Shown: piece by piece, positions 1 through 11,930 of the stretch
How positions within the stretch are numbered: the first letter of the stretch is position 1
Layout of the letters: the number at the start of each line of letters is the position of its first letter
Assembly (NCBI GenBank): GCA_964019055.1
Contig: OZ025208.1
Span: 7,518,039-7,582,038 of the forward strand
Length of the DNA stretch: 64,000 bases
DNA from: Anthopleura xanthogrammica
Taxonomy: Eukaryota > Cnidaria > Anthozoa > Actiniaria > Actiniidae
Reading direction: 5' to 3'
Program-made: the position numbers and the translations under genes
The notes under the pieces: model-generated
The model's input: only the letters and a program-made list of their open reading frames with translations
What the model was told of the DNA's origin: nothing
Database searches by the model: none

Positions 1-189
1 CCACGCATGATAAGTTTTAGTTTTGCTTTACACGGCAATCTCGATTTGGAAGTATTGTTCGCGGTCACTGGAGTGAAACTTTGAAAAAATCTATTCCCAA
101 ATGTGACTAACTATAATATTATAATAACTATAATATTATAATAACTATAATATTTGACAATCTAATAGTACCGAGTAATTGTATTTCAG

Positions 190-3103
190 GATGTGCTTGA
201 TTCTAATTATGATGTCGGGGTCACCTTTGCATCAGAACTCTACTCATTCTTTAGCTCAACCGACTACGAAAGCTACCAGCAATTGTGGAATCGAATGAAA
301 AATAGAAACACCTTCGTCAAAACTGAAATGCTTGGGGTAGAGTGGGCTAGGACTAGGAATTACATCCATATTTCTGATGGACCCTTCCTACGATATATTG
401 CCAGCAAACCACCTTGCAATCTTAGGACAGGTAGGCTCCCGTTAACCCAGCTTACTTCATATTAATGCTATCCATATCAATGATGACCCCATATGCTTCA
501 ACCCAACCACCTTGCATGCAATCTTAAGAATGGTACGCACCCGGTAACCAAACTTACTTCATTTTGATGCTATCCATATCAATGATGACCCCATATGCTT
601 CAACCCAACCACCTTGCATGCAATCTTAAGAATGGTACGCACCCGGTATCCAAACTTACTTCATTTTAATGCTGTCCATACCAATGATGACCCCATACTA
701 AAATATGTTGTCACCCAACTTACTTCACTGTACCGTATCGTATTACTTCTGCACTCTAAAATAGCCCACTTCCGATTTCTGCTTCACCTGCCACGCACAA
801 AGGTTTCAGTACGAGGCTTGATGCTAAATTAAATTTATTCTTTTCTCTTGTCACGAATCACTGAGCATTTATCACGGAGCCTCGGACTGAAACATTTCAT
901 TTGTACGTGAAAAGCAAAGCGACGCGTATGTAGGAAGTGGCCTATAGGAAAGCCGTATTGGGTGGCAGCGCATAGGAATATGGGATCATCAATGATAGGG
1001 ATAGCGTTGATCTGTAAGGTAGATACTGGTTTCCATAAACCAAAATGCCCTTGTCGAGAGAGAACTGTAATCTAACCCTAAACCTAACCCTATAAGCCTA
1101 ACCAACCGTAGAATTGATTCCAGTTCTTTCTCGATGAAGGGCAGTTTGGGCTATGGAAACAAGTGTTCACCGATGTGTAATAAGGAGAGTTAGCTCTCAC
1201 CCGGACTTTCGCCTAGGCGAGCTCAGTTTTGGTAAAGAGACTCGCGCAAAACTTTGACTGTTTCGTTTTTGCACATTGAGATGTTCGAAGTATTAAATTC
1301 GAACTCCAGGGTTGGTACTTAAGCAATAGCAGTGGAAAGATCTTGTAGATTCTTTTGGCATATATCTAAAGCCTGGTTCACACTAGCGACGCAAGCATAA
1401 GCATAACAACATATGAATATTCTTTCATGGTTAGTTAACCCCTTTATATTTGGACAGAACAAAACATTCGTTCAGTCATCCTTAAAGTACTATCTGCGCT
1501 TGCGTCCAGCTGATCTGAAATAGTGACGTAGAAATGACGTCACTGCAAAATTGAGGTGTCATGTCCAGTTTTTTTCACAGATGAGCTGGGTATCCCGTTA
1601 TGCTTAATATGCTTGCGTCGTTGGTATGAACCAGGCTTTATTGTTGATGATGATCGATGGTGATGACGGTGATGATGGTGATCGTGGCATTAGTGTCGCT
1701 CAATTAAGCTAAGATCAGAACATTCCGCTCCAATAACTATATGCTTTAAAATAACATAATTTAATGTGAATTTATTTGAAGTTCCTGGCTTAAGCATTCC
1801 GAAAGGCCTCGCATTTCCTTTACAACCTGGCAGCATCTACACCAATAATGTCACCCTAAGCATACTGCGCATGCGCGAGAAAGGCTTCCTCGACGAGAGG
1901 ATACACTACTGGTGTGGTGAGAATGCAGAATGCCCAGAAGAGGATACGAACTGTAAGTGAATTTTCTTATTAAAATAGACTGAAGAAAAATACACCACGT
2001 ATGTCAATTACAGTGATCTCCTCGCATATTACAATTAAAGTTAGTAAGATAATTTCAATCTTTCAAAATAAAGTATGGCAAATAAAAGTTGAAATGGCTG
2101 CATGGGCTTTCGATCACAAGGAAATTAATAAACAAGGGGTCTATACATATGGATGAGTCAATGCTTCCATGCTCTGATGATTGGATAACGCAAAAATCAA
2201 ATCCACAGCTAAAAATTAGACTCTGTTTTACAGCGTTAGAGAGTAAGAAAGTCCACCTCAAGAACATGGTTGGTGTTTACATCGTGCTCGGTGGAGGTAT
2301 ATTATTTGCCTTCATTGTACTGATTATCGAGATACTATGGAAACGAATAGCTGAGGAGAAAGTTGACAAGTTTCGTCAAGCAGCTTTCAAAAAAACTCTG
2401 AAGTAAGTGGTGAAAAGAGAGTTGGATAAATTTTCCCTTGTTATCATCCAACATGTTGGCCGTGTCTTTTGTTATATCATCCAACATGGTGACCATGTCT
2501 TTTGTTATATCATCCAACATGGTGGTCATGTCTTTTGTTATATCATCCAACATGGTGGTCATGTCTTTTGTTATATCATCCAACATGGTGGTCATGTCTT
2601 TTGTTATATCATCCAACATGGTGGTCATGTCTTTTGTTATATCATCCAACATGATGGCCATGTCTCTTGTTATATCATCCAACATGGTGACCATGTCTCT
2701 TGTTATATCATTCAACATGGTGGCCATGTCTTTTGTTATATCATCCAACATGGTGGCCATGTCTTTTGTTACATCATCCAACATGGTGGCCATGTCTTTT
2801 GTTATATCATTCAACATGGTGGTCATGTCTTTTGTTATATCATCCAACATGGTGACCATGTCTTTTGTTATATCATCCAACATGGTGGTCATGTCTTTTG
2901 TTACATCACCCAACATGGTGGCCATCATGACTCATTATTATGCCATTCAACACATATGGCTGTTCCGATTTCGCTAGGAGTTTTGTATTGTGTGTTATAT
3001 TCCTTTTGTTTGATCTGATATATGTTATTTTGGTTTCAGGACACCAGTCATGCTCTTCAACGATAATAATTCCAAGAGTTTACCAAGAGGAAACGAAGCC
3101 TAG
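190..3103 (+). CDS. Ionotropic glutamate receptor, 3' part only (gene 1 of cluster)
   Basis: The gene runs in from the left edge. Four terminal exons are visible, joined by GT-AG introns in matching phase: 190-430, 1782-1952, 2234-2402 and 3040-3103 (stop TAG 3101-3103). They correspond one to one to exons 13-16 of the complete gene 3. Exon 190-430 encodes the first part of ligand-binding half S2 (GVTFASELYSFF, then the ISDGP loop). The next exon encodes the rest of S2 (VPGLSIPKGLAF, then NVTLSILRMREKG). Exon 2234-2402 encodes the membrane helix M4 (GVYIVLGGGILFAFIVLI) and a basic post-M4 segment. The last exon encodes a short tail ending PRGNEA. The protein would be a plasma-membrane ligand-gated cation channel subunit. 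S2 is nearly identical to gene 2. Everything upstream of S2 lies outside the window, so it cannot be said whether the gene is intact. Confidence 0.9.
431..1781. repeat. Gene 1 intron: decayed donor-type repeat and three MITE-like palindromes
   Basis: Intron between two S2 exons. From about 470 to 720 it holds two to three decayed copies of a roughly 103-bp unit that includes the exon end (CAATCTTAAGAATGG). Three short elements with inverted ends follow: 763-946 (CCCACTTCC ... GGAAGTGG, a second copy lies at about 47430-47594), 1028-1162 (TTTCCATAAACC ... GGGCTATGGAAAC) and 1370-1640 (AAAGCCTGGTTCACACTAGC ... GGTATGAACCAGGCTTT). None has coding capacity, so they are read as non-autonomous DNA transposons. 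Their family is not known to me. Confidence 0.65.
2440..2926. repeat. 33-bp minisatellite, last intron of gene 1
   Basis: About 15 head-to-tail copies of a 33-bp unit with core CCAACATGGTGGCCATGTC followed by TTTTGTTATATCAT, with mostly T/C and A/G substitutions between copies. The unit is a multiple of three, so it leaves long meaningless open frames on both strands. The same unit occurs in the same intron of gene 3 (42945-43180), as a stub in gene 2 (28080-28140), and as a much larger array in intron 10 of gene 2. Confidence 0.95.
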
Positions 3104-3261
3104 AGCTAGAGACAGATTGAATGTCTTTGAAAGTGCAGGATCGGCAAACTTAAAATCCCATACTTCAACACAATCATCGTTTAAACATCATAACCGCCAT
3201 GTTGTAAAAAAAAATCAATTATATTGTTATTTCCTCCAAAAGCAGGGAATTATCCAAACTG

Positions 3262-4060
3262 AATGAGAATGAGAATGAGAATGAGAATGAGAATGAGAAT
3301 GAGAATGAGAATGAGAATGAGAATGAGAATGAGAATGAGAATGAGAATGAGAATGAGAATGAGAATGAGAATGAGAATGAGAATGAGAATGAGAGTGAGA
3401 GTGAGAATGAGAATGAGAATGAGAATGAGAATGAGAATGAGAATGAGAATGAGAATGAGAATGAGAATGAGAATGAGAATGAGAATGAGAATGAGAATGA
3501 GAATGAGAATGAGAATGAGAATGAGAATGAGAATGAGAATGAGAATGAGAATGAGAATGAGAATGAGAATGAGAATGAGAATGAGAATGAGAATGAGAAT
3601 GAGAATGAGAATGAGAATGAGAATGAGAATGAGGATGAGGATGAGGATGAGGATGAGGATGAGGATGAGGATGAGGATGAGGATGAGGATGAGGATGAGG
3701 ATGAGGATGAGGATGAGGATGAGGATGAGGATGAGGATGAGGATGAGGATGAGGATGAGGATGAGGATGAGGATGAGGATGAGGATGAGGATGAGGATGA
3801 GGATGAGGATGAGGATGAGGATGAGGATGAGGATGAGGATGAGGATGAGGATGAGGATGAGGATGAGGATGAGGATGAGAATGAGAATGAGAATGAGAAT
3901 GAGAATGAGAATGAGAATGAGAATGAGAATGAGAATGAGAATGAGAATGAGAATGAGAATGAGAATGAGAATGAGAATGAGAATGAGAATGAGAATGAGA
4001 ATGAGAATGAGAATGAGAATGAGAATGAGAATGAGAATGAGAATGAGAATGAGAATGAGA
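3262..4060. repeat. Hexanucleotide array (GAGAAT)n-(GAGGAT)n-(GAGAAT)n
   Basis: About 800 bp of uninterrupted hexamers beginning about 160 bp after the stop codon of gene 1. The outer parts are GAGAAT and a central block (about 3632-3876) is GAGGAT; two GAGAGT units lie near 3393-3404. It may be transcribed as part of the 3' UTR of gene 1, but no polyadenylation site was identified to settle that. The long Ser-Phe or Met-Arg frames across it are artefacts of the repeat. Confidence 0.97.
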
Positions 4061-4282
4061 AAACTATCAAACTAAAAAGCCAAAAGTGGATCATCTCCCA
4101 AAATGCTGAGATCACTAAAACATTCTATACCTATACTAAGTACGATGAACCAAGATGGAATATAAGGAATAAGGAATAAGACCGGAAAAAAAGAAAAAAT
4201 CTATGTAATTAATCACAACCTAGCTTAGGCCAGTAGCCCGCAAAGTTGTATGAAAAAAGTTCAAAGAATCCAATAAAATACC

Positions 4283-4320
<38 letters not shown>

Positions 4321-5695
4321 GTAATAAGTTGTGTTTACTAACAGAATCATCGTAATATCCCAACCATTTTCACAAAAGTTCTTCAAAAGCTGTTTTGGTT
4401 CACCAGCCAACCATGTTCTATGATTGGCACATGAATGACAATGGCCGAAAGTGAACACAATCGCATCAGGATTTCAGTTAAATTGCGACTACTATAACCG
4501 GATCACTTAGACAGCGAGAACACGAGAACCAATCAAAATGTAGAATGAAAACAATGCATTCCAACTTTTAGTCCATCCGATACAACAAACGTTGATGCAC
4601 ATCACAAAAACACGAGTAAATTTTCATTCGCCTGGCCAAATGCTCTTATTAAACACCAACTCAAATAATATTTACAAAACGCACGTGCTATCATGTAGCT
4701 TTAAGCTCATAAAACCAGTCCTAATGTTGTGGTTTTATTTGAAGTGAAAATTTGCGAAACGTCAGGTAGCCCAAAATAGCATGAAATGACTGACAAGTAA
4801 TCAATGTCTGTTCGGGAAAAAGCTTTTTGCTCGATCTCAAATTTACGATATAAAAACGAAACATTTACTGGAAAGTGTTTACAATCAGAACCGTTTACAG
4901 TTAGAGCCATATACTGTACCACAATTAATTATCCTCGTTAATTGAAGAAAAAAAACTTGTTTGGCTCCTCGCTTCAAATTAATTACTGTTTCCCTAAAAT
5001 TCCTATTCAATTCTTTTGTTGAAATAATGAATAATTTAGTTTATCACATTTGAATTTTAGTAAGTAAATAAAACTGTTGGTAGTTTCAGTTGCTATTTAT
5101 GCGTTGGTTAAATGCAATGCAAGGATTTTCTCTGTACTCATAGAAAACTTATACAGCGACTTTTGGTAGACAGAACTGGACTTTCGAGTTCTGTTATTCA
5201 AAGAAAACAATACACTGGCTTTAAAAAAAACTAAGGTAAACTTTGAAATATTGCTACGCTTTAAATTCACTAATATAAATTAATTGTTTTTGAGCCTTTG
5301 CACTAATTTTCGTTACCGTGCATTTATTGAACTGTATTTATATATATATGTTATATATATATTTATATATAACATTATATATATATAATGTTTTCACTTG
5401 AACAATATTGGTGATCTTAAAGTTTGCAGTATACATTCACTGACTGCCTTCGACTTAAAAACAAATTAGGCTAAACAAATATTTCTTAGCTTTTTCAGTC
5501 CCAATTCTTAAATGACCCGGGACAACATTGACCTTCTAGAAATTATGCAAAAAGGAGTGGGGAAAGGTTGGCTATGGATTAGTTAAAAGTATAGACGAAT
5601 CTTTTTACTAATAAAAGTATAACCGAACCTATTTCGAATTCAAATGTGCCAAAATTCAAAAATAAAATTTGCGCAGTAATAACGTTCTCAGCTGA

Positions 5696-5753
<58 letters not shown>

Positions 5754-6132
5754 GTAATAACATAGTTTAAACCAACACTGCTTAGGCTTTTGGGTCCGCA
5801 TTGTTGTGGGAATCTGTTGGAAATTTTTCAATAAAGTTGTCCATAAAACAACAACAATGATAGTAATAACAATAATGATAATCCCTCCAAATCTCTGAGT
5901 GTATAATAGTTTGGTTGAAGATAGTTGCTCCCATAATTCGCTTTTGTTTGTAATTTTAAATTCCACGTATTGTGGTTTCACACATTTAACGCATGCATGC
6001 ATTCTATTATTTTATCAGAATTATAATAAAAAATATATTCGAAATAATAGCTGATTTCTTTTGTTCTCTCAACGTCCAGTGCTCCCAGTCGAGCGATATT
6101 CTTCAACAAATCATTGTATGGACAAACATATC

Positions 6133-6201
<69 letters not shown>

Positions 6202-6962
6202 TAATAGATTTATATAGCGCCATTTCCAGCAGTTCAATGGCGCTGTATGCAGTATAAAATGGTTCATATTTTCATATTTTTCAAATGCATCACGAAAAAG
6301 CAAGGTTTTGATGCTTTTTCTAAATGTTTCAATGTTTTTTAGTCTTTTAATAGTATTGCATTATCAAATATTTAAGGTCTACGAGAAAACACAAACGTTT
6401 ACTAAGGCACTGTTCATTATTAATCTTTGAGAGGAAGTTGGGGTCAGGTGGAAAACAATTTAGTGGGGGCTTCGATAAAAAGTACAAAATGAATAAAGGC
6501 AGGGGACCTTTTTTCTTACTTAATTAAGCCACCGTACATGCAGGGACTTCCGAACTAAATCTACATAGACAGTTTTGAAAGTACTCAATATGCTGAAGAC
6601 TAGATAAGCAAATATAGTCTTGCATCTTGAATAATCATATTCTAAGCAATGTGCTATGTAGTTTTAATTTCGCGAAGAATATTCTTGATGAACTTCTTGC
6701 TTTTCGTACCCTTATATTTCCTTTTCGTTCGTTGGCTTTGAGCCCTCGCTTCCTAATTCTATAGTATATACCTACGATGATAACAGTTATTGCCAGCAAT
6801 TCATAAAATAGAAAAAAAGACCTGCTGATATGTCCATAAACAATGTATATATTTCCCAGCTAATTAAAGTGGCGTATGAATCCCAAACGTACGTATAACG
6901 CGGGTCAATTATCCACTTATTTTGAATGATTTTGCTTTTATAATGTCAGGTTTAGATGAGCC
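4061..6962. other. Spacer between gene 1 and gene 2
   Basis: No gene seen. It holds (AAT)n arrays at about 4287-4320, 5696-5752 and 6134-6201 and an AT-rich palindromic tract at 5340-5392. Parts are recognisable again downstream of gene 2: the stretch around 4925-5110 resembles 30750-30920, and 5900-6110 resembles 28910-29045. This spacer therefore belongs to the duplicated unit that produced genes 2 and 3. The start of gene 2 is preceded by TAATGTCAG then GTTTAGATGAGCC, which looks like a splice acceptor for a 5' UTR exon and is conserved before gene 3. Confidence 0.7.
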
Positions 6963-7407
6963 ATGGTTGAATTAAGAGACATGTCATCAGTGATATTTAC
7001 TCTACTGTGGATCCTACTTTTAGCGAGGGATTCAAGCCAACAAACACCGAAGCAAGACCTTTACATTGGTAAGTAAAACGTAACCAAACTTTGTATGGAA
7101 AGTATGAAAAGAACGCTGGCGGTCAATGAACGGTCCCCGAGTTTTGATTCTAGAGACAGTATCCCGCACATATTTTTTAAGAATAACTTAGTTTCTAAAA
7201 TTACTAAGCTAATTCATATTTTTTTTCTTATCTTAGAAGTACTTGCCAATGATAACGTATCACGTGATGTCATGACGTCACTGCGGTATGCAATCAACAA
7301 AACTACATCTGGGAATTCCTCGGTAAACTTCCACATTCGTACGATATCCATCATACTGGGGCAAACTGATCTGTTTGAATATGGTAAGTGTAAGTCATGG
7401 TTTGCAT

Positions 7408-8087
7408 TTGCCATACAAACACATGGTGGTACGCGACTCAGTCTTATAGACCACTTGCAGCACGTCGGAATGCAAACTCAAGTTGGAGGATCCAATAGAC
7501 CTCATCGGCTTGGGTGTAATGTTGTCCCATTTCAGACCACGTGTCATTCCCCAGAGTATCATTTCATTGTTTAACGGTTGCGCATGAGAAGATACATGAA
7601 TATGGATACAACTCAAACAAAGAATCTTATTCTCAAGAGAATGACACGTGGTCTGAAATGGGACAACATTACCCCAAGCCGATGAGGTCTATTCTCAGGA
7701 GATTGAAATTCTTTTGTTTTGTCCTCTAAATTGAGCTGCTTTGACGTCATACAAACACATGGTGGTACGCGACTCAGTCTTATAGACCCCTTGCAGCACG
7801 TCGGAATGCAAACTCAAGTTGGAGGATCCAATAGACCTCATCGGCTTGGTCGTAATGCTGTCCCATTTCAGACCACGCGTCATTCCCCAGAGTATCATTT
7901 CATTGTTTAACGGTTGCGCATGAGAAGATACATGAATATGGATACAACTCAAACAAAGAATCTTATTCTCAAGAGAATGACACGTGGTCTTAAATGGGAC
8001 AACATTACCCCAAGCCGATGAGGTCTATTCTCAGGAGATTTAAATTCTTTTGTTTTGTCCTCTAAATTGAGCTGCTTTGACGTCACG
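7408..8087. repeat. Tandemly duplicated nested MITE in intron 2 of gene 2
   Basis: Two near-identical copies of about 340 bp, 7408-7748 and 7749-8087, each starting ATACAAACACATGGTGG. Each is a MITE of family B (CCCTTGCAGCACGTCGG ... CAAATTGAGCTGC) split by a MITE of family A (CCCATTTCAGACCACGTG ... CACGTGGTCTGAAATGGG, about 7494-7693 and 7831-8033). An uninterrupted family B copy at 38447-38578 shows where A was inserted. Confidence 0.85.
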
Positions 8088-8214
8088 TTAAAGAGGTCTA
8101 CAACGCACATTATACTGCGTATATTGTTTATTGCTTTGAACCCCAGGTAGTGATTAAGTGCAAGAGATATTTAATCACATTTTCTATTTTCACTGACTTG
8201 CCTTACTAGCCAAC

Positions 8215-8331
8215 TAGAGATGTTTAGCATAAGACCACTCCACATGTTAATGAGCCACTAGGAGTGGATTTAGTGGAAATACCCAGGAGACCAATATTGA
8301 TTACAAAAGACGTGTACGAGCCTTTGTTTTC
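8215..8331 (+). repeat. Left terminal inverted repeat of the Harbinger-type element
   Basis: 117 bp that read, with few mismatches (for example CAATATTG against CAGCATTG on the opposite side), as the reverse complement of 12238-12354. Confidence 0.9.
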
Positions 8332-8489
8332 AAGGAAAACGTTTTTTTTAATTTTTTTATTTGTTTGCAAATAAGGAATGGGGCTCAGGTTTGCTTTAAA
8401 TGCATCGATCTATCGGACTTTAAATTGAGAATCTCACGGCTTTATGAATGTAAAATATTGTCCGCCTTCAAACCAGAATATTTTTTGAA

Positions 8490-8533
<44 letters not shown>

Positions 8534-8719
8534 TGATAGCGGAAAAAGGTATAATCATTGTAAGCAGCTGTGTTTGGTGATAGAAAGTGAAATAGGTCTG
8601 GAATTTGTCTAAGGAAGTCAGGCAATCAGTGGTAACTTTTAATATTGCTTTATTTATGGTTTAGTACACACTCCCGAGCACATCCTGACAATAAATTGTT
8701 TTTTACAGCTATTCAAATT

Positions 8720-10373
8720 TCAATCGCTATCCGAGCTTTCATATTTGTCCATCATTACACCAATTCTGTCCATCAACTTCATTGCCTTGGTGCACATTTT
8801 AGTATGCACTTTGTGTGCTTCTGTGGCAGATTTCCTTTCTCGCTTTCCACGGCCATGTTTGGCACGCTTCTTTCCTGTCTCTGTTTTGTCCACAGTCTCC
8901 TCAGGAACATGCGAATCACTGATGTCAGTTCCCTCGCTCTCTGAAGGGCTGTCCAGATGCTCGGCCTGACTGAACTTAGCACTTGCCCTTCGTTCTTCCG
9001 GTGTAGATCTCTTAGAAAATCTCTCTTTGTTTTCTCTGATCACGGTTGCCATAGAAGGCTGGGGAGCGCCAGGGGTCTGGGATGAAGAAGGAGTCTGAAA
9101 TGTTGCCTGGGAACTCGTCGAATGGATATTAGTGTTCTTTAGGCTTTCATTAACGATGCGCTGAAGTCTCTTTGTTGCGGATTTCAAAGTGGCAGTTTGG
9201 TAGTACTCATTTGTTTTGGCCTTTTCCATGTAGTTTCCAGGCATCGTCATTACGTTTTGCTTCATGAACTCGCATTGCCAGAAATATTGGACATTGTCAG
9301 CGGTGTTACGCATGAATGAAAATGAAGTGGTTTTCTAGAGGAAAAATATAACTACATGGTTTCCAAGCACATATTTATATTCAACTATGATGTTAGTAAA
9401 ACAATTCTTGCCAAAAAATAGTTACTTGACAATCAAAAGAACAACTATTATTTTTCTGTTGATAAGCCTCACCACAGGAAGCCCATGAAGGACAAGAAAC
9501 AAGTTTCAAACGTAAATCGTTACTTTAAGCTTCCTTATTGTATCTCAGCAGTCAATAGGAGCTTGTAAAAACAAAATGGCGATATTTAGGGGGTTTTGAA
9601 GCTGTTTGGAGCAGTTCTCTGTGGTTTCTTGTCATTTTTAACTGAAAACTACGAGCTAACAACGCGTCGAATCGCTTAAAATTTAACCTAACTTCAAGCT
9701 TCTTGGGAACCTACATTCTGAAGGCATGCTGTCTATTTTGAGCGGTTTTGGATTTATTAAACACTCGTTTGGTGATATCGAGGTGGAGCTCTTTTACTTT
9801 TAAATTTTTTCGAGCTCAAATAAGACGATTTTGGGGTCAAGTGTGCCCAGATTTATAGACGATGTATGGAATCTAGAGCTTTCGAAGCCTTTCGAAGGCA
9901 AGTAGTCCGGGAACCAATATGTCGCATGATTCAATGATCATTTTACGCTTATTTAGTAGCTTGTAGGGTGGGTTGTTTGTCGCGATGTGGAGCTCAGAGG
10001 AAATAAAACCCTATTCGCCGTAAATAGAGGAAGCTCTATATTCCCCATACATTTCCTATAAGACTCGGCGGCTATTTTGTAAGCTGAAACGCATCATTGC
10101 GCATGGATGAGCAGGCTCATGTCCCATATTTCTGGCAATGGACGATCTTGTTGTAATCTCCACTCAGTTCATGGTAGCCTTGAAGAGCTAACGATATTTC
10201 GTTGTTCGTTACATGGTATCGCTTCTTCTTATCTGCTGAGCAAGTAAAAGGACATCTTAGATCAAGCAATGCTACTTCACTTGCCAAACATATTCCGTCT
10301 TACCTTTCTTTTTGAATTGAAAGATTTCACCGACACCATTCCCATCATCGACGGTTCGCTCGAAAGACGCCAT
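8720..10373 (-). CDS. Putative accessory protein of the Harbinger-type element (exon pieces)
   Basis: The firm part is the terminal coding block 8720-9334. It begins after a good acceptor (TTTTTCCTCTAG on the minus strand) and reads KTTSFSFMRNTADNVQYF, continuing to a charged, Ser-rich and Lys-rich tail that ends ESSDSD. A likely first exon is 10304-10373 (ATG at 10373-10371; MASFERTVDDGNGVGEI, then a GTAAGA donor). A further exon starts after CTCAGCAG at 10232 (DKKKRYHVTN). The donor of that middle exon is uncertain, so the join is not settled. PIF/Harbinger elements usually carry a second, Myb/SANT-type DNA-binding protein next to the transposase. Position and orientation fit that, but I see no diagnostic Myb motif. 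Function is inferred from context only. Confidence 0.5.
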
Positions 10374-10796
10374 GCTATCCTGCTTTGCTACAAAGAAAGT
10401 GCCAGGAAATCTGCTAACTTTTATAGTTAACCTCATAATCTTTTATAATCCACTGAAGACTAGACAAATAATACCTCTTTGTTTTTGCATAGAAAGATTA
10501 CGTAATCTAATCCGAGCTGGACATTGGAAATTGATCCCATAGGGAAAGGGTGGGGCAGTTTACAAAAAAGGTTTACCATAAATCGATAATGAGCCAAGGG
10601 GAAATACGAAAAGGGTGTTTGAAATATCATAAATCTCATAAAGCTATTCAGTGATAATTTCATTAAAAACCCAAGGGGATCGGATGGGCATTATTTCCTG
10701 ACAGCCATCAAAACTTTGATGAATTTATTTAAGGAAGAGTAGTTTCAGCATTCCGTAGAAAGTTTATTAGCTCTTTATGCAGCTGAACATTTAATC

Positions 10797-11930
10797 ATGC
10801 CTAGAGCAGCTCTTCAAAGTGTTCTTCCGGTGATATCTTTATTTTTACATGCACTTAGCACTATCAGGCCAACGTTAGATAACCAATCAAGTCGAATCAA
10901 AGAGTTTTTTCAATTATTTGTTCTTTATTTGATGCTGCTTACATCTTTAGCAAGACCGCCTCTTTTTGGTAATCTCCTACCAATAATGCAGCGGTTGGAC
11001 CCTGATTTCCATGGCTTCGAGTTTAGGGGAAGAGATGTGTTTACTACTATAGAAAATCAGAGGTACTTGTTTTGGCTCAACACTGGAGAACTACCAGAGA
11101 CATTGAATGATATGACGCGAAGGATAAGCCCTGAGTTGTCGAGGCTGAATTGGAGAGGCGGGATACGGCGCAGAAGACGAAGTGGAAAATTAAACAATAC
11201 CAACAAAGTTTTATTGACTTTCCTTTGGCTAAGGAAATACCCATGTATTGACACTTTGGCTTTGCTGTTTGACGTCAGCCGAGCAACCGTATCATGTGTT
11301 ATTTACAGGGTCGTCCCCATTTTGTGGCGCTTTTTCTCAAATGAGGTCGTGTGGCCATCCATAGCGGAGTGGAATGTGATGAGAGGAAAATGGAGATCAT
11401 TTCCTGATGCAGTTGGCTGTATTGATGGGACACCACATGAGATGTACCGCCCCCAGGTTGAACCCCAGGCCCAATTTTACAGTGGTCATCGACATTATCA
11501 CTTGATGAACACCCAGCTTGTGGTTGACAATTGCGGAAACATAGTTTTTCTTCAAGCAGGCTTTCTAGGTTCAATGAACGATGCTGGCAATTATATTCTA
11601 ATGCAAAGAATTGGACCTGGGACCCATTTTGATATGCCTCCGAGAGTGGTACTACTGGCGGATAAAGGCTATGGGGACATTGTCCCTCTCTTGACCCCCT
11701 TCCGCGCTGCGCAGATTCGAAGAATGCCAAGACCTGATCAAAGACGTGCGCGACAATTTAACCGAAAGCTTTCGAAGTGCCGTATAATCGTTGAACACAC
11801 ATTCAAACATGTAAAAACTTATCAAGCGGTAGGGAGCTTGTGGCGCCATCCTAGGTGGTTTCAGCCAACCGTAGTAGAATTGTGTACTTTTCTCGCGCAG
11901 AGGCACGTTGTGCTTTTTGATAGCGTTTAA
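10797..11930 (+). CDS. DDE transposase (PIF/Harbinger, HARBI1-like), 377 aa
   Basis: Single open frame from ATG 10797 to TAA. Residues about 150-175 (DTLALLFDVSRATVSCVIYR) form a helix-turn-helix of the kind found before the catalytic domain. The catalytic triad is visible: D210 in VGCIDGT, D289 in LADKGYGD and E333 in IIVEHTFKHVK. Between them are the conserved blocks HYHLMNTQLVVD and GFLGSMNDAG. This is the DDE_Tnp_4 type of nuclease, which cuts and rejoins element ends in the nucleus. The length is close to that of known HARBI1-like proteins (about 350 aa). No frameshift or stop was found, so the enzyme could still be active. Its base composition does not stand out from the window. It lies in intron 2 of gene 2 in the same orientation. 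Confidence 0.92.
   Translation: MPRAALQSVLPVISLFLHALSTIRPTLDNQSSRIKEFFQLFVLYLMLLTSLARPPLFGNLLPIMQRLDPDFHGFEFRGRDVFTTIENQRYLFWLNTGELPETLNDMTRRISPELSRLNWRGGIRRRRRSGKLNNTNKVLLTFLWLRKYPCIDTLALLFDVSRATVSCVIYRVVPILWRFFSNEVVWPSIAEWNVMRGKWRSFPDAVGCIDGTPHEMYRPQVEPQAQFYSGHRHYHLMNTQLVVDNCGNIVFLQAGFLGSMNDAGNYILMQRIGPGTHFDMPPRVVLLADKGYGDIVPLLTPFRAAQIRRMPRPDQRRARQFNRKLSKCRIIVEHTFKHVKTYQAVGSLWRHPRWFQPTVVELCTFLAQRHVVLFDSV

Noticed and set aside
1070..1112. Interstitial telomere-like CCCTAA sequence
   Set aside because: Only a few imperfect CTAACCCTAA-like units, inside a MITE-like palindrome.
2407..3018. Long open frames over the 33-bp repeats (also 17184-17780, 24147-25236, 42835-43378)
   Set aside because: The unit is 33 bp, so all frames stay open. 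The peptides are pure repeats, and the arrays lie between bona fide splice sites of receptor exons.
3219..4115. Ser-Phe and Met-Arg proteins over the hexamer array, and similar frames at 36414-36699, 48672-49592 and 59042-59629
   Set aside because: Microsatellite artefacts; no start context, no non-repeat sequence and no splice logic.
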